Assembly: GCA_003513005.1 (NCBI GenBank)
Contig: DOTD01000025.1
Span: 1-49,610 of the forward strand
DNA: 49,610 nucleotides
Source: Desulfotomaculum sp.
GTDB lineage: Bacteria > Bacillota > Desulfotomaculia > Desulfotomaculales > Nap2-2B
Reading direction: 5' to 3'
Shown here piece after piece: positions 16,855 to 25,111 of the stretch (position 1 is the stretch's first letter; each line of letters begins with the position of its first letter). The notes under the pieces are model-generated. The model did not search any database. It saw only the letters and a list, made by a program, of their open reading frames with translations, and was not told the DNA's origin. Both the position numbers and the translations under genes were made by a program.

Positions 16855-17145
16855 TTAGTACCCCCCCAGTAGATATTTTATGGTAGGCAGGATAATTTGT
16901 CCAGGCAAGAAAAAGCCTTCTAATCGGGGTTTTAGTCTGCGTGAATGCAAAATATAAATATATTTAGCAAAAATTGTTTAAATAAAATTTATTTTTTCGC
17001 AAACTTCTTTAAGTCGGGTGTAAAGAATCCCCATTCTTAAGGACGACAAAAGGGTATAATAAGATTACCGCGGCGGCAACCGGGGAACAATAAAAAACTG
17101 TTAAACAGTTGATATGGCAAATTATTTCAGATTGGGAGTGTATTA

Positions 17146-18153
17146 ATGTCTGTCAAAATAGGAATAAACGGATTTGGCCGGATAGGCCGCAGTATTTTTA
17201 GAGCCGCTATGAACTGCCCGGAACTGGAGATAGTCGCTGTCAATGACTTAACTGATGCATGCACACTGGGGCATTTATTGAAATATGATTCAGTACACGG
17301 TGAGCTTCCTTACGACGTAGAGGCGGAAGACGGGTTGTTTCGCATACAGGGTAAAAACATTACGGTTATTTCGGAAAAAGAACTGCATCAATTGCCGTGG
17401 CGGGAAAAAGGTGTGGATTTTGTAATTGAGTCAACCGGTCTTTTTACAGACGGAAAATTGGCCAGTATTCATGTGAGCCAGGGGGCGAAAAAAGTATTGG
17501 TTACCGCTCCTGCCAAAAACGAGGATATAACTATTGTAATGGGGGTAAATCAGGAAAAATATGACCCGGCCAAACATAAGATTATTTCCTGCGCTTCCTG
17601 CACGACCAACTGTCTGGCTCCCGTAATGAAGGTACTGCATAAGGAATTTGGCATCATGCGTGGTTTGTTGACTACCGTGCACTCCCTGACAAATGATCAG
17701 CAGCTTCTTGATCTTCCTCATAAGGATTTACGAAGGGCAAGGGCTGCCATGATGTCGATTATACCCACTACAACAGGCGCCGCAAAGGCAGTCGCGAAGA
17801 TTTTTCCGGATCTTGCGGGAAAAGTAGACGGAATGTCCATGCGCGTCCCCACTCCCAATGTTTCCGTGATTGACCTGGTTGCTGACCTGAGCAGGCCTGT
17901 CGACAGGGAAGAAGTTAATGCCGCGCTTAAACAAGCGGCGGAAGGGGAACTAAAAAACATACTTAGTTACTGTGATCTTCCGCTGGTATCACGGGATTTT
18001 AACGGCAAACCTTTTTCTTCAACTATAGATGCTCTGTCCACCATGGTTGTAGACGGATCCATGGTAAAAGTATTGTCCTGGTATGACAACGAATGGGGTT
18101 ATTCAAACAGGGTAATTGATACAATCATATATATGATTCAGAAGGGATTTTAA
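17146..18153 (+). CDS. gap: Glyceraldehyde-3-phosphate dehydrogenase
   Basis: Converts glyceraldehyde-3-phosphate to 1,3-bisphosphoglycerate with NAD. 335 residues. GINGFGRIGRSIFR is the dinucleotide motif; VNDLTD fits NAD rather than NADP use; the catalytic Cys is residue 152 in SCASCTTNCLAP. WYDNEWGYSNRV is the family's end motif. ATG 17146 follows GGGAGTG. It is not followed by pgk/tpi, so it is a monocistronic gene here. A TATAAT at 17055-17060 may be its -10. The 165 bases after it are AT-rich without a clear terminator. Confidence 0.97.
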   Translation: MSVKIGINGFGRIGRSIFRAAMNCPELEIVAVNDLTDACTLGHLLKYDSVHGELPYDVEAEDGLFRIQGKNITVISEKELHQLPWREKGVDFVIESTGLFTDGKLASIHVSQGAKKVLVTAPAKNEDITIVMGVNQEKYDPAKHKIISCASCTTNCLAPVMKVLHKEFGIMRGLLTTVHSLTNDQQLLDLPHKDLRRARAAMMSIIPTTTGAAKAVAKIFPDLAGKVDGMSMRVPTPNVSVIDLVADLSRPVDREEVNAALKQAAEGELKNILSYCDLPLVSRDFNGKPFSSTIDALSTMVVDGSMVKVLSWYDNEWGYSNRVIDTIIYMIQKGF

Positions 18154-18318
18154 GCAATGGTTCGGACAAATATATCATTTGTGAAAATTTCGACATATAG
18201 AAAATACCATTAAACCGTCATTTTTGGCTGTTAAAGAATTATAAGTTTTTTTAATTTCTTAAATAGTGTAACATAAAATTACAATAAAATAACGTTTGGG
18301 AAAAGGAGGTGAGGGGTA

Positions 18319-18528
18319 ATGAATTTTTACGAAACTTTCAGCTATCTAAGGGGTGAAGGAATTAAAACCCTTCCTGTACCGGGTACCAACAAGTATTTCA
18401 TTTCTTTCAGGGATGGCGAGTCAATTTATATTAAAGAAAAAATATTAATCGGCCTCGTCAAATCTGCAATCGAAGACCCCGGGAGCATAATACCCGCCTT
18501 AAAAAGTCTACAAGCACCCCATGCATAA
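18319..18528 (+). CDS. Small unidentified protein (69 residues)
   Basis: A very strong ribosome site AAAAGGAGGTGAGGGG precedes ATG 18319. The protein is soluble: 'FYETFSYLRGEGIKTLPVPG' then a short beta part 'KYFISFRDGESIYIKE' and a helical end. I do not recognise a family. Its stop codon lies within the loop of its own terminator hairpin, which supports it as a real gene with tight packing. Confidence 0.6.
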   Translation: MNFYETFSYLRGEGIKTLPVPGTNKYFISFRDGESIYIKEKILIGLVKSAIEDPGSIIPALKSLQAPHA

Positions 18529-18550
18529 AGTTGGGTGCTTGTTTCTTTCT
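18511..18550 (+). terminator. Intrinsic terminator overlapping the end of the 69-residue gene
   Basis: CAAGCACCC (18511-18519) pairs with GGGTGCTTG (18533-18541), followed by TTTCTTTCT. The stop codon 18526-18528 is in the 13-base loop. Confidence 0.8.
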
Positions 18551-18611
18551 GAATCCGATTTTTACCTTAAATACTTCCTTTACTTCCTAAGATTTCACAC
18601 GAGTGTTAAAG

Positions 18612-19409
18612 CTAATAGGTGAAGGTAAAGCTGTCAAGCTGTACACTGACAGGCCGCGACTGCAGGAAGCCGTTAGGAATCCAGGATTCAAAAAAATAAA
18701 GTGCGCCCTGTGTCGGATCATTTCCGTCTAACGCATCCTGGGCCGCCAACATGGACATGGGGCTGGGATTTACATTTATCCAGCCGTTTAAAACAGGTTC
18801 AAACTGATAAGCCCCTCCTTCGTCGACCTGGTAGATGACATCAGGTATTGTTACGGGGAAGCAGCCGCTCAGTATCCGGTTTAGTACCACAGCCCCGACG
18901 GCAACCTTGGTCAAATAAGACTCGGAGTCAGCTTCGGCAGTGATCAGGCGGGATAATAGCTCAAAGTCCGATCTCGTATAGGGAACATTCCCTTCATAAA
19001 AACCCGACCTGCTGACCTGTGGGCTGCCGGTTTGCTGTAAACCCGGTATATACAGCGTTTGTCCAGCATAGATATATTCGGAAGACAACCCGTTATACGA
19101 CATAATTTGTGAATAGCCTAAACCGAATTTCTGGCCGATCTGATAAAGGGTATCTCCGGGAAGAACGTAATACGCTGTATGGCTTTGGCTCTGATCCGGA
19201 ATGTACAAACTTTCTCCCGGGTATATGAAATCGTCACTAAGGTTATTGGATGACATAATGTTTTCTACGGAAGATCCATATTGCCGGCTTATTGAATAGA
19301 GTGTTTCTCCCTGGTTGACTGTGTGAACAGCTGCAGGGGAGATTCCGGGGAAAGAAAAAAGTAAAGCTGCTGCCGCAACGCCTGATAATAATAATTGGCG
19401 CAAATTCAT
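18612..19409 (-). CDS. SleB-type cell wall hydrolase with two LysM domains
   Basis: 265 residues: signal peptide (LLLSGVAAAALLFSFPGISP), two LysM domains (HTVNQGETLYSISRQYG... and YYVLPGDTLYQIGQKFG...), then a Hydrolase_2/SleB-CwlJ domain (LLSRLITAEADSESYLTKV, AVGAVVLNRI ... FEPVLNGW ... ALDGNDPTQGALYF). SleB enzymes are lytic transglycosylases of spore cortex or wall; here LysM replaces the usual SleB N-terminal domain. AAAGGAGGG precedes the ATG. It is monocistronic and controlled by the c-di-AMP riboswitch immediately upstream, which points to wall turnover in growth as well as spores. Confidence 0.9.
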   Translation of the reverse strand: MNLRQLLLSGVAAAALLFSFPGISPAAVHTVNQGETLYSISRQYGSSVENIMSSNNLSDDFIYPGESLYIPDQSQSHTAYYVLPGDTLYQIGQKFGLGYSQIMSYNGLSSEYIYAGQTLYIPGLQQTGSPQVSRSGFYEGNVPYTRSDFELLSRLITAEADSESYLTKVAVGAVVLNRILSGCFPVTIPDVIYQVDEGGAYQFEPVLNGWINVNPSPMSMLAAQDALDGNDPTQGALYFFESWIPNGFLQSRPVSVQLDSFTFTY

Positions 19410-19420
19410 ATGCCCTCCTT

Positions 19421-19555
19421 TTGGCCTTCGGGGTTAGCTGACGGGTTCGGAAAGAGGGTTCCCTACCTGAGATGCCGGACACCTCCTTTAAGCAAATCAG
19501 GATTCACCCCTGTTATTTTTATTTCCCCCGTATCCTTTTTGTGGAATTCGGCCAT
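19421..19555 (-). promoter_or_regulatory. Cyclic-di-AMP riboswitch (ydaO-yuaA class)
   Basis: The minus strand leader holds the class's conserved blocks in order: GGGGTGAATCC (19500-19510), AAAGGAGGTGTC, GGTAGGGAACCCTCTTTCC, GAACCCGTCAGCTAACCCCG (about 19431-19450), and ends GAAGGCCA. UGGCC at the 5' side (19550-19554) pairs with GGCCA at the 3' side (19422-19426) to close helix P1. The hydrolase ribosome site starts directly after P1. In this class c-di-AMP binding usually turns the gene off, and wall hydrolases are common targets. Confidence 0.88.
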
Positions 19556-19579
19556 GTTTGTTTTTGCTAAAACGCTATA

Positions 19580-19609
19580 ATTATACACTTATGCCTTTTC
19601 TGAATCCAA
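19580..19609 (-). promoter_or_regulatory. Promoter of the riboswitch-hydrolase transcript
   Basis: On the minus strand TTGGAT (-35, 19604-19609) and TATAAT (-10, 19580-19585) are 18 bases apart, with the -10 about 25 bases before the start of riboswitch helix P1. This is a vegetative sigma-A type promoter. Confidence 0.65.
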
Positions 19610-19717
19610 GAAGTAATTTATTCCAGAAAAAATTATGAATAATATTGTTGATAAAAGCCAATCATAATTTCAGGGTAAGTAATGGTCTATATAGATCATT
19701 ACGAAACCTAACATATA

Positions 19718-19750
19718 GGAACCCTTCCCAATTGGGAAGGGTTCCTTCTT
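19718..19750. terminator. 15-bp palindromic hairpin at the end of the hom-thrC-thrB operon
   Basis: AGGAACCCTTCCCAA is followed directly by its reverse complement TTGGGAAGGGTTCCT (19718-19747). It lies 30 bases after the thrB stop. The T-rich sequence is better on the plus strand (TTCTT) than on the minus, so it may act as a bidirectional terminator or mRNA 3'-end stabiliser. Confidence 0.6.
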
Positions 19751-19777
19751 AACGTTCTGATATATTGTTTTAGTATA

Positions 19778-20680
19778 TTATTTTAGTTCTAAAGTTGTTG
19801 CTCCGATTGGTCCAGGTTCAAGTATTAATGAACGGGCGTGAACCCCGTTTTGTTTGAATGTGTCTTTCATTGCCTGGGCTATGGATTCAAAATTATTGTC
19901 GGCAAGGGCCAGCAGGCTTGGGCCTGCTCCACTAATACATACTCCCCTGGCGCCGGCAAGCCTTGCTGCGGCAAGAACTTTTTTCAGACCGGGAACCAGG
20001 TTGGAACGATATGGCTGGTGTATACGGTCTTCCATTGCAGTTGAGAGCATACTGAAGTCACCCTGAGATAAGGCGGTTAAAAGCAAAGCCAGCCGGCCCA
20101 GGTTGAAGACAGTATCCTGTAAGCTTACCTGCTGGGGTAGTACTTCCCTGGCCCTTTTTGTCATCACAAAAAAATCCGGAATAGCCATAATAGCTTTCAA
20201 ACCAGTCGGTGGATTAATTTTCATGTATTTGATGTCGCCGTCTACGGGTACTGAAACAACGATACCGCCCAATAAGGCGGGAGCAACGTTATCAGGATGT
20301 CCTTCCAGAGACGTGGCCAGGGCAAGGATTTCTTTTTGGGAAAGAGTTCCGCCAATCAGGGTATTTGCCGCGATAAGACCGCCTATAATTGCCGCCGCGC
20401 TGCTTCCTAAGCCCCGCGCGATCGGAATATTATTGGTCAGTTTTATTTTTAGCCCTTCCGGAATTTTTCCAACCTGTTCGAAAAGCCTTACTGCGGCCTG
20501 ATATACTATATTCTTTTCATTGCGGGCGATATCCCGGCTGCCTTCCCCTTGTACTTCGATTTGCAGGCCGGAGCTAATCTGCTGCATCTCAACAGTGTTA
20601 TACAACTGCAAGGCCATTCCAAGGCAGTCAAAGCCGGGACCCATGTTGGCCGTAGTTGCCGGAACCTGTACTCGAATCAC
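19778..20680 (-). CDS. thrB: Homoserine kinase
   Basis: Phosphorylates homoserine for threonine synthesis. 300 residues, a GHMP kinase: VPATTANMGPGFDCLGMALQ, ATP loop PIARGLGSSAAAIIGGL and the C-terminal GVCISGAGPSLLAL. I use GTG 20680, one base after the thrC stop and preceded by GGAGGAATAAA, which gives the family length; a longer frame to 20707 would overlap thrC. Last gene of hom-thrC-thrB. Confidence 0.96.
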   Translation of the reverse strand: MIRVQVPATTANMGPGFDCLGMALQLYNTVEMQQISSGLQIEVQGEGSRDIARNEKNIVYQAAVRLFEQVGKIPEGLKIKLTNNIPIARGLGSSAAAIIGGLIAANTLIGGTLSQKEILALATSLEGHPDNVAPALLGGIVVSVPVDGDIKYMKINPPTGLKAIMAIPDFFVMTKRAREVLPQQVSLQDTVFNLGRLALLLTALSQGDFSMLSTAMEDRIHQPYRSNLVPGLKKVLAAARLAGARGVCISGAGPSLLALADNNFESIAQAMKDTFKQNGVHARSLILEPGPIGATTLELK

Positions 20681-20681
20681 T

Positions 20682-21737
20682 TTATTCCTCCAGAATGATT
20701 TTTTCAACAGCGTTTATTTCTGCAGGAACTTGTAACGGTTGATTGGAAATGCTGTTAATTGCCGTATTAGGATCTTTTAGTCCGTGACCAGTAAGAACGC
20801 AGACGATTTTATTGTCCGGCCGAAAGAAATTCCCGGAAGCCAGTTTAAGAACCCCGGCTACGGAAGCAGCGGAGGCCGGCTCCACAAACAACCCTTCCAT
20901 TCCGGCGAGCAGTCTGTATGCATGGAGGATCTCCTCATCAGTAACGAAATCAATTAAGCCGCCTGAATTGGTTGCTGCGCCGACAGCTCCCTGCCAGCTG
21001 GCGGGGTTGCCGATTCTAATTGCTGTTGCAATAGTTTCCGGTTTTTCTATTACCCTTCCTTTAACTATAGCAGCAGCCCCTTCAGCTTCAAAACCAATCA
21101 TTTTAGGTCTGGAATTTACCTTTCCACGGCTGCAATATTCGCAGAAACCTTTCCAATAAGCCGTAATATTACCGGCATTGCCTACTGGAATAGCCAGGTA
21201 ATCCGGCGCCTGTCCAAACCTGTCGCAGATTTCAAAAGCTGCTGTTTTCTGGCCTTCAATGCGGTATGGATTTACTGAGTTGACTAATGTGATAGGATGC
21301 CTGTCGGTGATATTCCGGACTATTTTTAGAGCCTGATCGAAATTCCCGTCAACAGAGACTACTTTTGCACCATAGATCAGGGCTTGAGCCAGTTTTCCAG
21401 CCGCTATTTTCCCTTCCGGGATCAACACGACGCAGCGCAGGCCGGCACGGGCGGCGTAAGCTGCGGCGGATGCGGATGTATTCCCTGTGGAAGCGCAGAT
21501 TACAGTCCGCGATCCTTCTTCAATTGCCTTGGCCATCGCCATGCACATACCTCTGTCTTTAAAAGAACCGGTTGGATTTAAACCCTCAAATTTAAAGTAA
21601 ATTTGGGCGCCGGCCAGAGAATCAAGCTTACGGGCTTTAATAAGAGGTGTGTTTCCTTCATTCAAAGTGATGAATGGTGTCTTTTCCGTTACGGGTAAAA
21701 AATCACGGTAGTTTTCGATAACTCCTGGCCAGTTCAT
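20682..21737 (-). CDS. thrC: Threonine synthase
   Basis: PLP enzyme converting phosphohomoserine to threonine. 351 residues, short bacterial type. PLP lysine in LNPTGSFKDRGMCMA, phosphate loop ICASTGNTSASAAAYAARAG, and IPVGNAGNITAYWKGF. It starts right after the hom stop with no gap and is followed after one base by thrB, so the three genes are one translationally linked operon. Confidence 0.97.
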   Translation of the reverse strand: MNWPGVIENYRDFLPVTEKTPFITLNEGNTPLIKARKLDSLAGAQIYFKFEGLNPTGSFKDRGMCMAMAKAIEEGSRTVICASTGNTSASAAAYAARAGLRCVVLIPEGKIAAGKLAQALIYGAKVVSVDGNFDQALKIVRNITDRHPITLVNSVNPYRIEGQKTAAFEICDRFGQAPDYLAIPVGNAGNITAYWKGFCEYCSRGKVNSRPKMIGFEAEGAAAIVKGRVIEKPETIATAIRIGNPASWQGAVGAATNSGGLIDFVTDEEILHAYRLLAGMEGLFVEPASAASVAGVLKLASGNFFRPDNKIVCVLTGHGLKDPNTAINSISNQPLQVPAEINAVEKIILEE

Positions 21738-23033
21738 TTAATCATTTTCTCCTTCTACTCGAATCACGTTGCTTATTTCGTCGACTGCCGGTAATTTTTC
21801 AATAACTTTTAAAGCGTCCTGCAGGTTTTGTTCCTTGACCTGGTGAGTTATCATAACAAGCTCGGCTAATTTTCTGTCTGTGTTTTTCTGAATAACTGAA
21901 GCAAGGCTTACTCCTTTATCTCCAAACGCGTAAGCTATTGAGGCAAGGACACCGGGACGGTCCGCCACCAAAAGACGCAAATAATATTTACTTTCTACGA
22001 AACCGATTGGTAAAACGGATTTCTGTTCATAGCATGTACATCCGATGGATCCCGGAACACCATAAAGAATGTTTCTGGCCGCATCCATGACGTCTGAAAC
22101 AACAGCGCTGGCGGTAGGCATTTCACCAGCTCCTCTTCCATAGAACATTGTTTCGCCTATCGCGTCTCCCTGTACAAAGATAGCGTTATAAACATCATTG
22201 ACGGCTGAAAGAGGATGTCCTTCGGGAACAAAAGTGGGATGGACCCTTGCTTCGATTCCTTCATCAGTATCTTTGGCAATGGCCAGCAGCTTGATTATAT
22301 AACCAAGTTCTTTTGCGTATAAGATATCACGTTCGTTTATTTTACTGATTCCTTCAATATGAACGTCTTCCAGGCTAACTCTGCTGTTAAAAGCGATTGA
22401 GGCTAAAATGGACAGTTTATAAGCGGCGTCTAATCCCTCGATGTCCGAGGCGGGATCCGCTTCCGCATATCCTTTGGCCTGGGCTTCGCTTAAAGATAGG
22501 GAAAGACTTTTCCCTTCCAGTGTCATTTTGGTCAAGATGTAATTTGTTGTGCCGTTGATAATGCCCATTATCTTTTGAAGGCGGTTTGCGGCAAGACATT
22601 GTTTTAAAGGTTTGATAATCGGTATTCCGCCCCCGACACTTCCTTCAAAAAGAAGATCGACATGGTTTTCTTGGGCAGCTTCAAACAATTCCTTTCCATG
22701 AAGGGCAATTAGGTTTTTGTTGGCGGTGACCACGCATTTCCTTTTTTTTAAGGCTTGTGTAACATACTCTAAAGCGGGGTGGATGCCGCCCATAACTTCA
22801 ATAATTATATCTATGCCGGGATTATCTATAAGATCGTTGTAACTGTCTGTCAAGAGCTTTTGATTAATCGTTATATCCCTTGGTTTTTTCAGATCGTGAA
22901 CCAGGATGCCGGCTATTTCCAAATCTGTACATATTTTTTGACTGATGTTCTCAGCATTACCGGTAAGAAGGCGGCAAACTCCTTTTCCTACTGTACCCAA
23001 GCCAAGAAGGCCAACCTTGATAGGGTTTTTCAA
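21738..23033 (-). CDS. hom: Homoserine dehydrogenase with C-terminal ACT domain
   Basis: Reduces aspartate semialdehyde to homoserine, the first committed step to threonine. 431 residues from TTG 23033, which has GGAGG nine bases upstream; a longer frame to 23108 lacks one. NAD motif KVGLLGLGTVGKGVCRLL, catalytic region GYAEADPASDIEGLDAAYKL, and an ACT domain at the end (RLLVADRPGVLASIAYAFGD) that normally senses threonine for feedback inhibition. First gene of the operon. I see no T-box or riboswitch in the ~110 bases before it. Confidence 0.96.
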   Translation of the reverse strand: MKNPIKVGLLGLGTVGKGVCRLLTGNAENISQKICTDLEIAGILVHDLKKPRDITINQKLLTDSYNDLIDNPGIDIIIEVMGGIHPALEYVTQALKKRKCVVTANKNLIALHGKELFEAAQENHVDLLFEGSVGGGIPIIKPLKQCLAANRLQKIMGIINGTTNYILTKMTLEGKSLSLSLSEAQAKGYAEADPASDIEGLDAAYKLSILASIAFNSRVSLEDVHIEGISKINERDILYAKELGYIIKLLAIAKDTDEGIEARVHPTFVPEGHPLSAVNDVYNAIFVQGDAIGETMFYGRGAGEMPTASAVVSDVMDAARNILYGVPGSIGCTCYEQKSVLPIGFVESKYYLRLLVADRPGVLASIAYAFGDKGVSLASVIQKNTDRKLAELVMITHQVKEQNLQDALKVIEKLPAVDEISNVIRVEGEND

Positions 23034-23110
23034 ATTTACCAACCTCCAAAATCGCCCGTATACGAAAGAATCTGGTGTTATTTTATCTCCGCCCTTTAAA
23101 ATAAGCAATA

Positions 23111-23146
23111 ATTTTTAAAAAAAAAAGCCGGTCTGTGACCGGCTTT
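23111..23146 (-). terminator. Intrinsic terminator of spoIVA
   Basis: On the minus strand AAAGCCGGTC-ACA-GACCGGCTTT is followed by a long T run. The stem begins within the spoIVA stop codon. Confidence 0.85.
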
Positions 23147-24624
23147 CAGATGATTATACAGATTAATCCTCCACTTCCCTCATTGACGATTCTTTGTACG
23201 GTGTCCTGCAGTTTAACCTGGGCGTTTTCCGGCATACGCTGGAGTTTATTTTGGATGCCTTCCCTGACCAGTTCATGCACCGATTTGCCAAATATCTCCG
23301 ATTCCCAGATTTTCTTGGGATTTTCTTCGAATTCGGAGAGCATATAGCGCACCAGTTCTTCACATTGCCTTTCAGTTCCAATAATCGGGGTTATTTCAGC
23401 GGTTATGTCCGCCCTAATCATATGAACCGAAGGCGCACTGGCTTTCAATTTAACTCCGAACCGGCTTCCCTGACGGATAAGCTGAGGTTCCTCCAGAGTC
23501 ATATCCGATAAGCTTGGCAGCACCATGCCGTAGCCCATCTCATGAACTTCATGCAGCGCATCGGCTACTTTGTCAAACTCATGTTTGGATACCACGAGTT
23601 CCTTGAGCAGGTGCAGCAAGTCATGCTCACCCTCTACTTTAATTCCTGTTTCTTCGCTTAAAACGCGGTAAAAAAGTTCAGAGGGTGAAGTGATGGTAAC
23701 GGCAGCAACGCCTGTACCCATATCCATTCTGTTTAACTTAACCTGCTCGATAAAATCATAACCGGCCAGGCGCTCTACAGCTCCATTTACATCACGCAGA
23801 CGTCTTACATCCTGAATTGCCTGATGCACCGAGTCCTCAAAGCTGCGGCGCAGCCAATGCTGGGAATCAAGCTCTTCAACCCACAGAGGCAGGGAAATAT
23901 TAACCTCATTGACTGGAAATTCCATTAGAATTTTTTCAAGGATGTATAAAACATCCTGCTGTGATATCTGTAAGCAATCAACAGGAATCACCGGCAGGTC
24001 ATATTTGTTGCTCAGTTCTTCTGAGAGTTCCAATGTCTCCGGGGCTTCCGGCTTCACGCTGTTTAAAAGCACTAAAAAGGGACGGTTGATATCTTTAAGC
24101 TCTGTGATTACTCTTTCTTCCGCATCAACGTAGTTTGCCCGCGGGATGTCTGTAATCGTTCCGTCGGTGGTAATCACAATACCAATCGTCGAATGCTCCG
24201 AAATAACCTTTCGGGTACCAATTTCTGCGGCTTCCTGAAAGGGGATTGGCTCCTCAATCCAGGGAGTCGAAACCATGCGCGGCTCTTCTTTCTCTTCATA
24301 GCCGAGCGCTCCTTCAACACGATAGCCCACGCAGTCAACCATGCGTATCTTTACCTGAATTCCCGGCGCTATAGCGACTTCCACCGCCTCATCAGGTACG
24401 AATTTTGGTTCAGTGGTCATAATGGTCCTGCCGGCGCTGCTTTGAGGCAATTCATCTTTTGCCCTTTCCCGGTCATATTGGTCCTTTATATTAGGAATTA
24501 CCAGCAATTCCATAAACCTTTTGACAAAAGTTGATTTTCCGGTGCGCACACCGCCGCATACACCTAAATAAATATCTCCGCCGGTGCGTTCCGCGATATC
24601 GCGAAAAATATCCAGTTTTTCCAT
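23146..24624 (-). CDS. spoIVA: Stage IV sporulation protein A
   Basis: Spore morphogenetic ATPase that polymerises on the forespore surface as the base of the coat. 492 residues, the standard length. It opens with IAERTGGDIYLGVCGGVRTG and KSTFVKRFMELLV (Walker A GGVRTGKS), then DCVGYRVEGALGYEEKE and GIVITTDGTITDIPR (Walker B and sensor region), and ends in the conserved SEGSGGLICIII-type tail (here EGSGGLICIII). ATG 24624 follows AAAGGAGGGAGG. The gene proves an endospore former. Upstream, AT-rich DNA may hold a sigma-E promoter, which I could not fix. Confidence 0.98.
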   Translation of the reverse strand: MEKLDIFRDIAERTGGDIYLGVCGGVRTGKSTFVKRFMELLVIPNIKDQYDRERAKDELPQSSAGRTIMTTEPKFVPDEAVEVAIAPGIQVKIRMVDCVGYRVEGALGYEEKEEPRMVSTPWIEEPIPFQEAAEIGTRKVISEHSTIGIVITTDGTITDIPRANYVDAEERVITELKDINRPFLVLLNSVKPEAPETLELSEELSNKYDLPVIPVDCLQISQQDVLYILEKILMEFPVNEVNISLPLWVEELDSQHWLRRSFEDSVHQAIQDVRRLRDVNGAVERLAGYDFIEQVKLNRMDMGTGVAAVTITSPSELFYRVLSEETGIKVEGEHDLLHLLKELVVSKHEFDKVADALHEVHEMGYGMVLPSLSDMTLEEPQLIRQGSRFGVKLKASAPSVHMIRADITAEITPIIGTERQCEELVRYMLSEFEENPKKIWESEIFGKSVHELVREGIQNKLQRMPENAQVKLQDTVQRIVNEGSGGLICIII

Positions 24625-24903
24625 AGCCTTGCCTCCCTCCTTTTTAGAATTCTATAAATCCGGTATTTAAAAGCGTACCTGAGGCATCCCCCCTATTTGC
24701 CCCTATGCAAACTTTTCTTATATATGCTTATATGCTTAAAAAATTCTAAGCATCAGACCGCGCCTAATTTGGTATTCATTGACAATAATATATATATATA
24801 AAAGTTTCAGGGAATATAACCAGCGAGGGTATGCTTATACAAAATTTCTTCAATAACATGTTCTTTGGTGAAGCGTGAAGTATGTATTCAGTTAAACGTC
24901 CAT

Positions 24904-24958
24904 AAGCAAGTAGTAAGCAAGTAGGTAAGCAAGTAGGGACGGTTCTTACTTGCTAACT
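24904..24958. repeat. Short repeats and hairpin around GGGACGGTTCT (REP-like)
   Basis: TAAGCAAGTAG occurs three times (24903, 24913, 24926 regions), the last copy followed by GGACGGTTCT and then its inverted form TACTTGCTAA, making a hairpin with an 8-9 bp stem. Hairpins with the GGGACGGTTCT core are typical of REP sequences linked to Y1-type transposases in Firmicutes. The remainder of 24625-25100 is AT-rich, with a TA-repeat near 24788-24801, and I see no gene in it. Confidence 0.55.
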
Positions 24959-24974
24959 ACCCTGAAAATTAATT

Positions 24975-25004
24975 TGCTTTAGGGAGGTCAACTGTCTACG
25001 TGCC
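24975..25004 (-). repeat. Dispersed ~26-bp repeat, copy 2 (inverted relative to copy 1)
   Basis: On the minus strand CACGTAGACAGTTGACCTCCC followed by TAAAGCAAA (split here) matches the sequence at 11243-11272. It lies immediately after the REP-like hairpin. Confidence 0.6.
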
Positions 25005-25111
25005 CATGTTTTTAAAGAATATATACAAGTGATTTTTATTGATATAATATTTCTGGACGAGGACTATCCAGGCCAGAATTATAGACGTTAATCAAATGGG
25101 AAGTGTCTTCA

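Noticed and set aside
23034..23110. T-box or threonine leader before hom
   Set aside because: Only about 110 bases separate hom from spoIVA and they hold the spoIVA terminator; no T-box core or attenuator stem is present.
24640..24840. Sigma-E promoter for spoIVA
   Set aside because: Sequences like GCATATAA and GCATAG occur but spacing does not fit the consensus well enough to call.
24903..24960. CRISPR-like array
   Set aside because: Units are only ~11 bp, irregular and without spacers of constant length; no cas genes.
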